Below are positions 20,245 through 29,148 of a stretch of 50,372 bases of DNA, in pieces. Where the stretch lies: positions 1 to 50,372 of the forward strand of contig JALUUH010000048.1 in NCBI GenBank assembly GCA_027021445.1. The letters run 5' to 3'. How positions within the stretch are numbered: position 1 is the first letter of the stretch; each line of letters starts with the position of its first letter. This DNA is from Gammaproteobacteria bacterium (GTDB lineage Bacteria; Pseudomonadota; Gammaproteobacteria; S012-40). Under the pieces are notes generated by a model. That model saw only the letters and a program-made list of their open reading frames with translations, did no database searches and had not been told where the DNA came from. Both the position numbers and the translations under genes were made by a program.

Positions 20245-20892
20245 TACTTGCTATAGAACTTTTTTTAAAGTTATTTAATATTAATCTATACAGTAGGTTA
20301 TTAAAAATCAGAAGCCCTTTCATTACCTCATGATTATGAAACGTGATCGAAGGTATTCAGAGGGCGGTTTTTCAGGGAGAAAATATAAGCCGAAAAAAAT
20401 GCTTCATAATGAGCTCTGGTTTAATGAGAGCTGCGAAGAAATAGTGGTTTTTTGGAACTATACAATTTTACTATTTCTGTTCTTCAATTTGAGAATGTTT
20501 CACCTGCATTATACGAGTGACAACGACAATACATTGTCTCGCTTATGTTAATATCTGCTTTGCGCCAAAGTTAGGCACTATTAAAAATTAAATAGAAGAC
20601 TACTTTATCGTGATGCCGACAATGGCGTTAAGAATGTATCATGTTTTCATTCCGTAATAACAACCAATAGACTGACGTGATAAATATCAGACCTTAAACA
20701 CAAGTTGCGTGCAGATTCGAGACCGCGCTTAATCCATTGCTATGGTAAGGGCGTACGGTGTGATTGAATCAGCAGTGTTCTAAAATTGTTCATGTTTATG
20801 CAATGTCATGTAATTTAGATCACAAGTTCTTTCTAGGACATCCAATAACGCTTATAATACGATCACTTTCATCGGAATATTGGTATAAAAGC
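20245..20892 (+). other. Gene-free stretch between ssb and the DUF2058 gene
   Basis: No convincing gene. It holds a weak hairpin after ssb, an imperfect inverted repeat near 20515-20550, an open frame at 20330-20551 with no ribosome binding site or recognisable motif, and near its right end a CRP-like site and a TATAAT box, listed separately. Confidence 0.5.
20809..20858 (+). promoter_or_regulatory. Candidate promoter with CRP-like site
   Basis: A perfect TATAAT at 20853-20858 lies 34 bp before the DUF2058 ATG; the -35 region is poor. Upstream, TGTAA-N6-TCACA at 20809-20824 differs from the CRP core TGTGA-N6-TCACA by one base. A poor -35 plus an upstream activator site is the usual pattern of activated promoters, but whether this organism has CRP is unknown. 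Confidence 0.4.
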
Positions 20893-21432
20893 ATGGGCAG
20901 CTCCTTTCAAGATCAACTGCTAAAAGCAGGTTTAACCACTGAAAAGAAAATTAGAAAACAAAGTCAAGAGAATAGAAAAAAGGTCGGTAAGAAGAAAAAG
21001 AAAGGGCCGAAGGAACTGAGTGAAAGTCAATTGCTTGCACAAAAGGCAGAAGCAGAAAAGCGTGAAAAAGATCGTTTGCTAAACCTACAAAAAGAAGAGG
21101 CCGCAAAACAAAAAGCTATCGTTGCGCAAATTAAGCAACTGATTGAAATGAATCAGATTGAGACTCCTGATGGCGAGGTGGTTTACCATTTTGAAGATAA
21201 TAAAGTGGTTAAACGTGTCTACGTTACTGACAGGTTGCATGCTCAAATATCTCAAGGTAGCTGTGCTATCGTTAAATTTGATGATAAATACTCGGTTGTT
21301 CCTGCCATCGTTGCGAGCAAAATACTACAACGAGACGAAACTTATATCATTGTATTGAATGATGTTTCAATCACAGAAGTGATTGATGACGAATACGCCG
21401 ATTATGCCATTCCTGATGATTTGATGTGGTGA
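20893..21432 (+). CDS. DUF2058 family protein (YaiL-like)
   Basis: 179 residues from the ATG at 20893, giving MGSSFQDQLLKAGLTTEKK, the usual DUF2058 start. The frame is open back to 20764, but the TATAAT at 20853 lies inside that extension, supporting the later start. The N-terminal half is a very basic coiled coil (KKKKKGPKELSESQLLAQK), and the C-terminal half carries the compact domain ending in YADYAIPDDLMW. Relatives are described only as nucleoprotein or polynucleotide-associated; the function is not known. Confidence 0.85.
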   Translation: MGSSFQDQLLKAGLTTEKKIRKQSQENRKKVGKKKKKGPKELSESQLLAQKAEAEKREKDRLLNLQKEEAAKQKAIVAQIKQLIEMNQIETPDGEVVYHFEDNKVVKRVYVTDRLHAQISQGSCAIVKFDDKYSVVPAIVASKILQRDETYIIVLNDVSITEVIDDEYADYAIPDDLMW

Positions 21433-21507
21433 GTATTATGCTAAATTTCGCATAACTTATTGTGTCAAAACTTGTTATTCTTTTACTCGAAAAATGATGT
21501 TGTAAGC

Positions 21508-23157
21508 ATGTTATTTATTCATTATTTCACTCCTGAGCAAGTTGACTTGCCTCAGTCCTTTCCGAGTCCGTTTAATAATACACCGCATCCCTTGGCGCAA
21601 CAGGCTGGCGTTATTTTGCAACAGCGGCTAAACAACCAGAGCAGATGGAAGCATGATTTCCTCGCGCCTAATGCTGGCAAGATGTTGGGTGTGCTGGTGG
21701 TTAAAGATCAGAATAATGTTCTCGGGTTTATCGCCGCATTTTCAGGAATGTTAGCGGGGCAATGGGCTTTGCCAGAATTTGTACCGCCGGTATTTAACCC
21801 TAATGAGCGCGATGCATATCTACCTAATGGCGAGGTTAAGCTAGCAAAGTATGCAAAAGATATTTTTAGCTTAGAGCAAAGCGTTGAACGACTGGCTTTG
21901 CTGCATGAGTTGGGTCAATTGCAACTACAACGGGATCAGGCTTTGCATGCTTTAAAACAAGAGCACAAGACACGCAAATTATATCGCCATGAACAGCGGT
22001 CGAATAATAATTTCTTCGCAATAAATGAATCAAATGTACAAAAGGAAAATTTACTCGCAGAGTTATCCCTGCAAAGCCAATTTGATAAACGCGAAAGAAA
22101 ACAAGCAGTAGGCTATTGGCAAAAAAAACAAGCTGAGTTGAAACAAAAAGTAGATGTTTTTCAGAATGAAATTCAGAAACTAAAAATTGCACGCGCTCAA
22201 TTATCCAGTGCGTTACATAGAAAAATATTTTCAGGATATCAGTTGATTAATTCCTTGGGCGAAAAGAAAGATCTAGCAGCATTTTTCGATCAAGGCTTAC
22301 CGCCGGGAGGAACAGGAGATTGTGCTGGGCCTAAGTTAATACAGTATGCTCATATCAACGGATTACGGCCAATAGCTATGGCGGAGTTTTGGTGGGGTGC
22401 AGCGCCTCGTGAAGGGATACGGCATCATGCACATTATTATCCTGCGTGCCGAGGCAAGTGCTATCCCATTCTAGATTTTATGCTTAAAGGTTTGGTGGTA
22501 GATGATTTTAAAATACACGGTGACCTAATTACCGATGAATGGCCGAAGACAGTCTATGAGGATGAACATTTACTGGTTGTCAATAAACCCTGGGGCTTAT
22601 TATCAGTTCCGGGTAAAGAACTGACTGACTCAGTACAAACAAGATTGAAACGCCGCTATCCACAACTTAACGGTTTATTGTTAGTGCATCGATTAGACTA
22701 TTCCACTTCTGGTTTGCTGTTGGTAGCAAAAAATGCATCGATTCATAAAGACTTACAAAAACAGTTTCTACAGCGAACCGTAGAAAAGCGTTATGTCGCT
22801 GTGTTATCTAAGCGGATAGAAGAAAATTTCGGCACTATTGAATTACCTTTGCGAGTGGATTTACTCGATAGGCCGCGACAAGTTGTTTGTTATGAACATG
22901 GTAAAGCCGCTCAAACTCGTTGGGAGCTTATTTCTCGTCATGCGAATACCACAAGAGTTTATTTCTATCCTCACACGGGCCGAACTCATCAGCTACGTAT
23001 ACATGCTGCACATGAGGATGGACTAAACGCTCCTATTGTAGGAGATGAGTTATACGGAAAATCAGCAGACCGTTTATTATTGCATGCTGAACATCTGGGC
23101 TTCACTCACCCCATTTCTAGTGAACGCCTAAAATTTCATGAACCGCCGCCTTTTTAG
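21508..23157 (+). CDS. RluA-family pseudouridine synthase with long N-terminal extension
   Basis: 549 residues from the ATG at 21508; an earlier in-frame start at 21460 has no better support. The C-terminal third is an RluA-type catalytic domain: HRLDYSTSGLLLVAK with catalytic D397, followed by the family's HTGRTHQLRIH motif. The first 340 residues are unusual for RluA/RluC/RluD: a long coiled coil (about 120-245) and a Cys-containing block with GGTGDCAGPKLIQYAHINGL and YYPACRGKCYPILDF. The RNA target is unknown. There is no S4 domain. Confidence 0.85.
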   Translation: MLFIHYFTPEQVDLPQSFPSPFNNTPHPLAQQAGVILQQRLNNQSRWKHDFLAPNAGKMLGVLVVKDQNNVLGFIAAFSGMLAGQWALPEFVPPVFNPNERDAYLPNGEVKLAKYAKDIFSLEQSVERLALLHELGQLQLQRDQALHALKQEHKTRKLYRHEQRSNNNFFAINESNVQKENLLAELSLQSQFDKRERKQAVGYWQKKQAELKQKVDVFQNEIQKLKIARAQLSSALHRKIFSGYQLINSLGEKKDLAAFFDQGLPPGGTGDCAGPKLIQYAHINGLRPIAMAEFWWGAAPREGIRHHAHYYPACRGKCYPILDFMLKGLVVDDFKIHGDLITDEWPKTVYEDEHLLVVNKPWGLLSVPGKELTDSVQTRLKRRYPQLNGLLLVHRLDYSTSGLLLVAKNASIHKDLQKQFLQRTVEKRYVAVLSKRIEENFGTIELPLRVDLLDRPRQVVCYEHGKAAQTRWELISRHANTTRVYFYPHTGRTHQLRIHAAHEDGLNAPIVGDELYGKSADRLLLHAEHLGFTHPISSERLKFHEPPPF

Positions 23158-23229
23158 TTAATGCCTCTTGACTAAATAATCAGGATTTAAAGATGAAGCT
23201 TCATATAGAAAAAACCTGGGGATTGAGGT

Positions 23230-24486
23230 CTATTCCATAGATAATTTTGTTGCTGCACTCCGTGCTAAATAGGATTTAATAAATGCAATTGGATTACGAG
23301 AAGGTTTTCTCAAATAGGGGAAATGATCGATCGCAGGTTTGCCATAGGTTGAAATACCATTTGATACTTCTCGACCATGACCTCCATTAATCATTGTTGT
23401 AAATAGAGCATTTATGATGTTATCCCCCGGCACACGACCACCTGCTCGTGTATGTGGTTGATTTCGAAAAGCAGAGCGTTCTATATCAAAATAACTTTGC
23501 ACGGTCATTGGCTTGCTCATATCGACCACCAGAAAGTCATTCAGCAGTATACCGGCCAATGCATCACGCCAAGCGGGCAACCAATCCACGGTTTTATCTA
23601 AATTGTCGTAGTAGTTGATATTGTCAAGCATGCGCGTTCGAAATTTAGTATAGCTATCTGGGTCTATAGCAAAGGTATCTTGTGCATTATATAAATCACG
23701 TAAGTCAGTTTGCTTATTAAATGCAGCCAGGCGTGCATTACTTAATTCTGGTCGACCAACACGATCAATACGACGCACTGGACTATTCACGCTGTCACGC
23801 GTCGTGGTCTCACCAGCGATTGCCCATAAGTCAGTCTCACCCGTGCCAAAAACCTGTGCAATATTAATTTCAAAAATAAGACTCAAAACATTCAGATATT
23901 TCATATCATTAGAAGTATTCGCTTTCGGAATTTTTCCTTCTTTAACGAGTTCTTTAAACCAGCTAGAATTAAACAAAAACGGGTCACCCCGTCGGCCCGC
24001 AAATACCTGAAATCCATTACCTTTAACACCCTCTTTATCCACTTCAAAACGAATAGACTCGCCATGCGGGAATACGCAGCTTGCCCAATTTGTTTTACGA
24101 TGAGGTGTTACAAAAGTACAATCAATACGCTTTTCCTCCCCCAAAAGCTTAAACGCGGTGTTTTGGCCTCGGTGCGCAATTTTTGCATTTTTTGCGATCA
24201 AGCTATAGGTCACACGATCCGCAAAATGTCCATTCCAGGGTACAAATGGGTATACATTTAATATAAGAACGAGATTTTCTGGATTATTTGGGCTGGGAAA
24301 AACAAATAAATCACTAATATCAGCCATGGGATGGTCAATAGTCATTGGCCCATCCACATGATCTGAAGCCATGCTAAAATTGGAAATTATTAACATCATT
24401 ACAAGAAAAAAGCTAATAAGCTTCAACTTGCGTGATACTAGCAGCGATCCATTTTTGTAGTGTCTATTAGTTTCTAATAATTTCAT
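23230..24486 (-). CDS. Exported DUF4331 family protein
   Basis: 418 residues from the ATG at 24486. A basic stretch then LISFFLVMMLIISNFSMA forms a signal peptide, with cleavage predicted before SDHVDGP, the usual mature start of DUF4331 proteins. ADISDLFVFPSP follows, as in the family. The frame stays open to 24627, but that part runs through insertion-sequence debris and is rejected. No ribosome binding site is visible at 24486, so the exact start is uncertain; the insertion debris begins 10 bp upstream and may have replaced the native promoter. The family is periplasmic or extracellular and of unknown function. Confidence 0.75.
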   Translation of the reverse strand: MKLLETNRHYKNGSLLVSRKLKLISFFLVMMLIISNFSMASDHVDGPMTIDHPMADISDLFVFPSPNNPENLVLILNVYPFVPWNGHFADRVTYSLIAKNAKIAHRGQNTAFKLLGEEKRIDCTFVTPHRKTNWASCVFPHGESIRFEVDKEGVKGNGFQVFAGRRGDPFLFNSSWFKELVKEGKIPKANTSNDMKYLNVLSLIFEINIAQVFGTGETDLWAIAGETTTRDSVNSPVRRIDRVGRPELSNARLAAFNKQTDLRDLYNAQDTFAIDPDSYTKFRTRMLDNINYYDNLDKTVDWLPAWRDALAGILLNDFLVVDMSKPMTVQSYFDIERSAFRNQPHTRAGGRVPGDNIINALFTTMINGGHGREVSNGISTYGKPAIDHFPYLRKPSRNPIAFIKSYLARSAATKLSME

Positions 24487-24495
24487 ATCGGTTAG

Positions 24496-24660
24496 CACTA
24501 GTGTCCCGTTAACTGAAAAATAAATCGGCCTGATCCAGCAACTATTTGTTACAATGAAAGTACCAACAAACACTGTAATAATAGAAAGAATCAGGCCTTG
24601 GCTCATTGTAATACGATCTTCACTCAAATACTAAAATTAATCTCGAGACATGAATTCGAA
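24496..24660 (+). mobile_element. Left end of an IS4-family (DUF4372) element, remnant
   Basis: From CACTAGTGTCCCGTTAACTG the sequence leads to a TTG at 24598 and 21 codons (AHCNTIFTQILKLISRHEFE) that follow the N-terminus of IS4-family transposases with a DUF4372 domain. The reading then stops resembling a transposase. A second CACTAGTG lies at 24845-24852 and may be the other boundary. The catalytic domain is absent, so the element is dead. Confidence 0.6.
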
Positions 24661-24781
24661 CTTAAGGCCATTAAAAACAAAGTTAGCTCCGGTGCATATA
24701 GCTTTACAAGTGAAGTAATTCGAGAAGCAACGTATGTGGCCAAAGCACGAAGAAGAATATCGAGCACGGCTCGCTTCGTGA
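24661..24781 (+). pseudogene. ParD-like antitoxin fragment, frameshifted
   Basis: Directly after the transposase fragment, the same frame reads LKAIKNKVSSGAYSFTSEVI then REA, the ribbon-helix-helix core seen in ParD antitoxins (K-V-x-S-G-x-Y-x-x-x-S-E-V-I-R-E-A). The continuation RMWPKHEEEYRARLAS is in the +1 frame from 24731 and ends at TGA 24779-24781. There is no own start, and no parE toxin follows. This is the scar of a toxin-antitoxin locus. Confidence 0.6.
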
Positions 24782-24868
24782 TCGACTAGAGCGTCCTGCC
24801 AATAGTGGTCAGCCAGTAGAGACTACGACACCATAATGAATAACCACTAGTGTTAAGCAAGACGTTTT

Positions 24869-25732
24869 TTAAGTGAGTCTCTTTACATCAACCAACACCT
24901 TGAGTTGATGTTTTCCAGCTGAATCAGTATGCCCCGTCAATGGCGATAGATCGCTATAGTCGCGACCATAACCAATCTCAATATAGCTTTCATCGACGAC
25001 TTTGTTGTTGGTCGGGTCAAAGTCAATCCAGCCCTGGAGAGGCTCATAAACGGAAATCCAGGCGTGCGACGCATCATTGGCTGTCGGATAAAGTTTTTGA
25101 TTGTTAGTTGTTGTATCTATATAGCCACTGACATAACGAGCTGCAATACCAAGTGAACGTAAGCAACAAATCGCGATATGTGAAAAATCTTGGCAAACGC
25201 CGCGCCTTAACTGGAAGGCAGTCAACGCTAATGTTGAGCTAGTGGTTGCACTGGGGGCATAAGTGAAGTCATTATAAATCTGTTCGATGAGCGATTCGGT
25301 GGCAATCAATAATGGCGCGTTTTTTTCAAAAAGTTTTTTAGCATAGTCATGAAAAATAGAATTGATAGAAATGTAATCCGATTCGCTCAAAAATACTAAA
25401 AGCTCTGGCATATTTCTAACTTTTTTGGCAACGTCTTCCCAATGGGTTGAGTTAGTATAATCGATTTTTTTACGTTCGAAGGTGGTGACGATATGGTTGG
25501 CTGCTATGCATAAGGTATTGAGTTTTTTGTTCAGAGTATATAGAAAAAGAGTATTTCCGAAGGAATCGGCTTGTGTTACATTTTTTGCTGCCAAAGGGTT
25601 GATGATGATTTGGCTAAAGTCAATATGCTGATGGTTATTTGTCTTTGGCGACATTCGTGTAGTTATTGCGCCGTTTAACACGGTGTACTCAAAGGTATAT
25701 TGACTATTATGGGTGATACGGTATTTTCTCAA
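24869..25732 (-). CDS. Transglutaminase-like cysteine protease
   Basis: 287 residues. An N-terminal beta-rich domain (about 1-85, MRKYRITHNSQYTFEYTV) is of the bacterial transglutaminase-associated type. The catalytic domain shows C180 in RRGVCQDFSHI, H223 in ASHAWISVYE and D239 in WIDFDPTNN. Relatives are often next to circularly permuted ATP-grasp and alpha-E genes; neither is present here. No signal peptide is seen. The substrate is unknown. Confidence 0.88.
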   Translation of the reverse strand: MRKYRITHNSQYTFEYTVLNGAITTRMSPKTNNHQHIDFSQIIINPLAAKNVTQADSFGNTLFLYTLNKKLNTLCIAANHIVTTFERKKIDYTNSTHWEDVAKKVRNMPELLVFLSESDYISINSIFHDYAKKLFEKNAPLLIATESLIEQIYNDFTYAPSATTSSTLALTAFQLRRGVCQDFSHIAICCLRSLGIAARYVSGYIDTTTNNQKLYPTANDASHAWISVYEPLQGWIDFDPTNNKVVDESYIEIGYGRDYSDLSPLTGHTDSAGKHQLKVLVDVKRLT

Positions 25733-25851
25733 TCTGGTATCGCCTTAGCGTTGTATGTTTCTCAATACAAGATATTTTTTCAGTTTTATCTAAAATAATG
25801 TTGCTTAGCTATCTTGCTTCATAGATATACTCATGTGTCCCTCGGACAGGC

Positions 25852-26018
25852 TTAGGAGTCTGTCCGAGAATAGAAATCGTAGCGAGGGAAAGTTATTTAG
25901 AACCCCTTTTTTCGAATAAATAAGGCGAATAGTGGGCCTTATTTAACGAATTTATTCGGAAAAAGGGGCCGAAATAGATTTTCCACAGTAGGTTCTCTAT
26001 TCTCGGACAGGCTCCTAG
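25852..26018. mobile_element. Foldback MITE, copy 2
   Basis: About 167 bp, in opposite orientation to copy 1. The ends TTAGGAGTCTGTCCGAGAA and TTCTCGGACAGGCTCCTAG are inverted repeats of about 20 bp with one mismatch. The halves are largely complementary over their whole length (AACCCCTTTTTTCGAATAAA against TTTATTCGGAAAAAGGGGCC), so the element forms one long hairpin. Its better-preserved ends suggest a younger insertion. Confidence 0.8.
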
Positions 26019-26166
26019 CGCTACCATACTTGGATAATTTGGCAGTATGCAAATTATTGGTTAAATAATCTATTGGGAGAGAATTTGTTTTGGCTAACAA
26101 TTGATCAGAAAATACCTTCTCGATATCTGTGTCGATCAAACAAAGGAGCGCTTGAATTATGTTCAT
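26019..26166 (-). pseudogene. Short reading frame interrupted by MITE copy 2
   Basis: A minus-strand frame starts MNIIQALLCLIDTDIEKVF and reads about 49 codons before entering the MITE, inside which it finally stops at 25939. The codons before the MITE look like ordinary helical protein. I do not recognise a family, and no ribosome binding site precedes the ATG. It may be the head of a gene cut by the insertion, or chance. Confidence 0.25.
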
Positions 26167-26343
26167 ATTTTTGGCTCGTATCCAATGCTTTAGTCCTCAA
26201 GTGTGGCGCAACTTACACATAAATGAATATTATTGAGTTAAGCTAGCCTGATCATAAGCCAATTCAGTGTCGGGGGCATATCCCTTGGCAACTAAGCATT
26301 ATATTTCTGTGGCAGGATATTATGTTGTTAACTTAAATGATGG

Positions 26344-29148
26344 ATGAAAAATATTAACATGCACGTATTTAAACCTTTGCAATTAAGCTTGCAAACTAAA
26401 CCGATGCAGTGGAATAAAAAAAATCACTTAGTAGTGACAGTATTACTAGGGTTCCCCTTTGATTCGAACGCAGATGTTTTGCTCGAACAAGATTTATGGA
26501 CTTTTTTATCAACGGAGTTGGGCAAGGATGGAGTACTGGATACCAATATGCCGAAGCCGCAGGGTGAGACCGTGGTTTTTGGGAATTATTATGCGCCTGA
26601 GGGGAAACCTGTAACGTCTGATCGGGTGAAGCTCAAAATGGGAACGATTGACAAAGAACTCCTTGTTATTGGTCATCGATATTGGGGCGGACTAGCCGGG
26701 CCTTCATCGCCTGAACCCTTTAAAAAATTGTCACTGAGCTATGAGCATGCCTTTGGTGGAAAGGATTATCCCAAAAATCCCATAGGCAAAGGCTTAGATG
26801 AAGTTGATGTATTGGGTGAAATGCGCTTACCAATGCCTAACATAGAAGACCCTAAGCAATTATTGACGGGTAAAGGGCAACGCCCTAATCCTGCGGGTTT
26901 TAGGCCGCTGGATATGATGTGGCAGCAGCGTGCCATAAAAGCAGGTACTTACGATAAAAAGTGGTTAGAAGAATACTTTCCAGGCTTGGCTCCCGATATA
27001 AACTGGAATTATTTTAATACCGCAGCAGAAGATCAGTGGATTGATAATTATTGGAAGGGCGATGAATCTTTCCAGCTACTCAATATGCATCCCGATAAAA
27101 CACAAGTCAGCGGGAAATTACCGGGTTTTCGCACCCGTTGCTTTATAGAGAAAAAAATGGATCAAGGGACACTCTTTACCGAAGTAGAAATGAAGGCGGA
27201 AACCACCTTTCTTTTTCCGCACGTAGAAACAGGTGTTATCTTATTTAGAGGTACGATTGAAGTAAACCAAGATGATGCAAGTGATGTAGAGCAATTGCTG
27301 GTCGCATACGAGGATTTGCTGCAAACTCCTAGAACCAAAAAATATTACGCTGAAGCTTTACGCAATCGCTTGGATGACAGAAAAACTTTCAAGTACATGA
27401 TGTTTACCAAGGATATTATCCCGGACTCAGAGCGTTGTGGATTTGCACGCATGTTCGATAAAACAGGGAGTGATGGGGATAGTGAATTATCGAAAAACTT
27501 GGCAGCAAGAGCGGAAGCAGAAAAAGAAAAAGCCTTAGCGAGTATTGAGGAACAAAAACAAAAACTCGCAGAGCAGCTTAAAGCCAGTGGAATAGATCCC
27601 GCTCCCCTCTTAGCTCAATTCGATGTTAAAGATGCTCAAGCCTCAGATGACCCCTATATGAAAAAAATTATGCAAACCATGGATAAATTATTGCCTGGTT
27701 TTACCAAAGGAAATTCAGCAGATATAAAAATAGAAGATGCCGACTTTAGTCAATTCGATGTTTTGAGCAAGCAAATGGATGAAATGGCGATGGCTAAAAA
27801 GGAAGAAGCTAAAATACAGATTAAAGAGATGATAAAACAAGTAGAAGGAACGGCTGCAGAAGCGCAGGTGCGTCAACAAGTGCAAGATGTTTTGGCCAAT
27901 ATGGAAACTAAGCCAGCATTCCCTAGACCACCGAAAAATGAAATGCTAGATTCTTTGCGCGAACAGCTTAATAATATTGAAAAAATAAGACAAGACATGC
28001 GAGCCAAAGGCGTGGCAGAAGAGCAATTACCTAGCGTTGATCTCGATATTGCTGAAATGACCGCAAAGCTGGAAGAAGCAAGCGCAAAGGTTAAAGCCCT
28101 ATATAGGACAGGTGCTCATCATGTAGAAGGAAAGCCTCCGCACGAGGAACCAATTGATATTGTACAACACCGCTTTAATAAAAAACGCGAAAAAGGAGAG
28201 TCTCTGGCCGGTGAAGACTTTTCAGGGCTTGATCTATCGGGCCTTGATTTATCCGGTCAAGATTTATCAGAGTGTTATTTGGAATGTGTTAACTTCAGCA
28301 ATGCAAATCTGGCTAATGCAAACCTAGCGCGAGCGATAATTACCCATGCTGATTTGAGCAATGCAGATTTAAGCCAAGCCAATTTACAGGAAGCAAACTT
28401 GGGTGCCAGCATACTTAAAGAAGCACGACTGCATAATGTTAATTTAAGAGATGGTGTTTTAAGCAAGGCTGACCTCACAAATGCACAGTTGATTAATTGC
28501 GATTTAGAGGAAGTCGATTTTTTAGAAGCAAAAATGATTGGTGTAGACATGAGTGGATCAACAACAACGGCAGCCAATTTTTTAGAAATGGATTTATCGA
28601 ATGCAAAATTTATTGGCAGTATTATGAAAGAATGTAATTTTTTGCAAAGTCAATTGATTGGTGTGAATTTTTCTGAAGCAGATATTTCGAATTCTAATTT
28701 TGTTGAATGTAAGCTGGATAATTCTAAATTTATAAAGGCTAATATGACAAATGTCCGTTTTCCTAAAGACTGTAGCTTACGGAATTGCAACTTTAATTAT
28801 TCACTATTGAATAAATCTAATTTTAGAGAAGTGGATGCAAAAAATAGCAGTTTTGAAGAAGCTACATTTCATCAAGCTGATTTTAGTGGTGCAAATTTGC
28901 AGAATAGCAAGTTCTACGGAGCACAAGGAAAACGTGCCTTGTTTATGAAGACAGATCTTGGGAGAGCTGATTTTTCTTCAGTCAATTTTATGGAAGGTTC
29001 TTTAATGAATGCTCGCCTTACGAGCGCAAACATGTCGAACTCTAATTTTTATGGCGTGGAATTTATGAACGCAACCGTGGGAGAGACTGATTTTACGGGT
29101 GCAAACCTCGATTTAAGCAAACTCCAAGACTGGAGACCGTCGAAATGA
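26344..29148 (+). CDS. T6SS adaptor: DUF2169 domain, coiled coil, pentapeptide repeats
   Basis: 934 residues. Residues about 6-300 form a DUF2169 domain (MHVFKPLQLSLQTKPM, LSYEHAFGGKDYPKNPIG), a family that acts as a loading chaperone for PAAR-like T6SS effectors. Residues about 380-600 are rich in Glu, Lys and Gln and predict coiled coil. From about 619 to 920 there are pentapeptide repeats (DLSGLDLSGQDLS, ADLSNADLSQANL) that fold as a right-handed beta-helix. ATG 26359 is an alternative start. It overlaps the next gene by 4 bp (ATGA) and heads the spike cluster. Confidence 0.85.
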   Translation: MKNINMHVFKPLQLSLQTKPMQWNKKNHLVVTVLLGFPFDSNADVLLEQDLWTFLSTELGKDGVLDTNMPKPQGETVVFGNYYAPEGKPVTSDRVKLKMGTIDKELLVIGHRYWGGLAGPSSPEPFKKLSLSYEHAFGGKDYPKNPIGKGLDEVDVLGEMRLPMPNIEDPKQLLTGKGQRPNPAGFRPLDMMWQQRAIKAGTYDKKWLEEYFPGLAPDINWNYFNTAAEDQWIDNYWKGDESFQLLNMHPDKTQVSGKLPGFRTRCFIEKKMDQGTLFTEVEMKAETTFLFPHVETGVILFRGTIEVNQDDASDVEQLLVAYEDLLQTPRTKKYYAEALRNRLDDRKTFKYMMFTKDIIPDSERCGFARMFDKTGSDGDSELSKNLAARAEAEKEKALASIEEQKQKLAEQLKASGIDPAPLLAQFDVKDAQASDDPYMKKIMQTMDKLLPGFTKGNSADIKIEDADFSQFDVLSKQMDEMAMAKKEEAKIQIKEMIKQVEGTAAEAQVRQQVQDVLANMETKPAFPRPPKNEMLDSLREQLNNIEKIRQDMRAKGVAEEQLPSVDLDIAEMTAKLEEASAKVKALYRTGAHHVEGKPPHEEPIDIVQHRFNKKREKGESLAGEDFSGLDLSGLDLSGQDLSECYLECVNFSNANLANANLARAIITHADLSNADLSQANLQEANLGASILKEARLHNVNLRDGVLSKADLTNAQLINCDLEEVDFLEAKMIGVDMSGSTTTAANFLEMDLSNAKFIGSIMKECNFLQSQLIGVNFSEADISNSNFVECKLDNSKFIKANMTNVRFPKDCSLRNCNFNYSLLNKSNFREVDAKNSSFEEATFHQADFSGANLQNSKFYGAQGKRALFMKTDLGRADFSSVNFMEGSLMNARLTSANMSNSNFYGVEFMNATVGETDFTGANLDLSKLQDWRPSK

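Noticed and set aside
20330..20551. 73-codon open frame between ssb and the DUF2058 gene
   Set aside because: No ribosome binding site, no motif, and unbalanced composition; not supported as a gene.
24487..24627. 47-residue N-terminal extension of the DUF4331 protein
   Set aside because: It runs antisense through insertion-sequence debris and would bury the signal peptide.
24598..24789. A single 63-residue protein
   Set aside because: It is a join of two unrelated fragments (transposase head and ParD core) followed by a frameshift tail.
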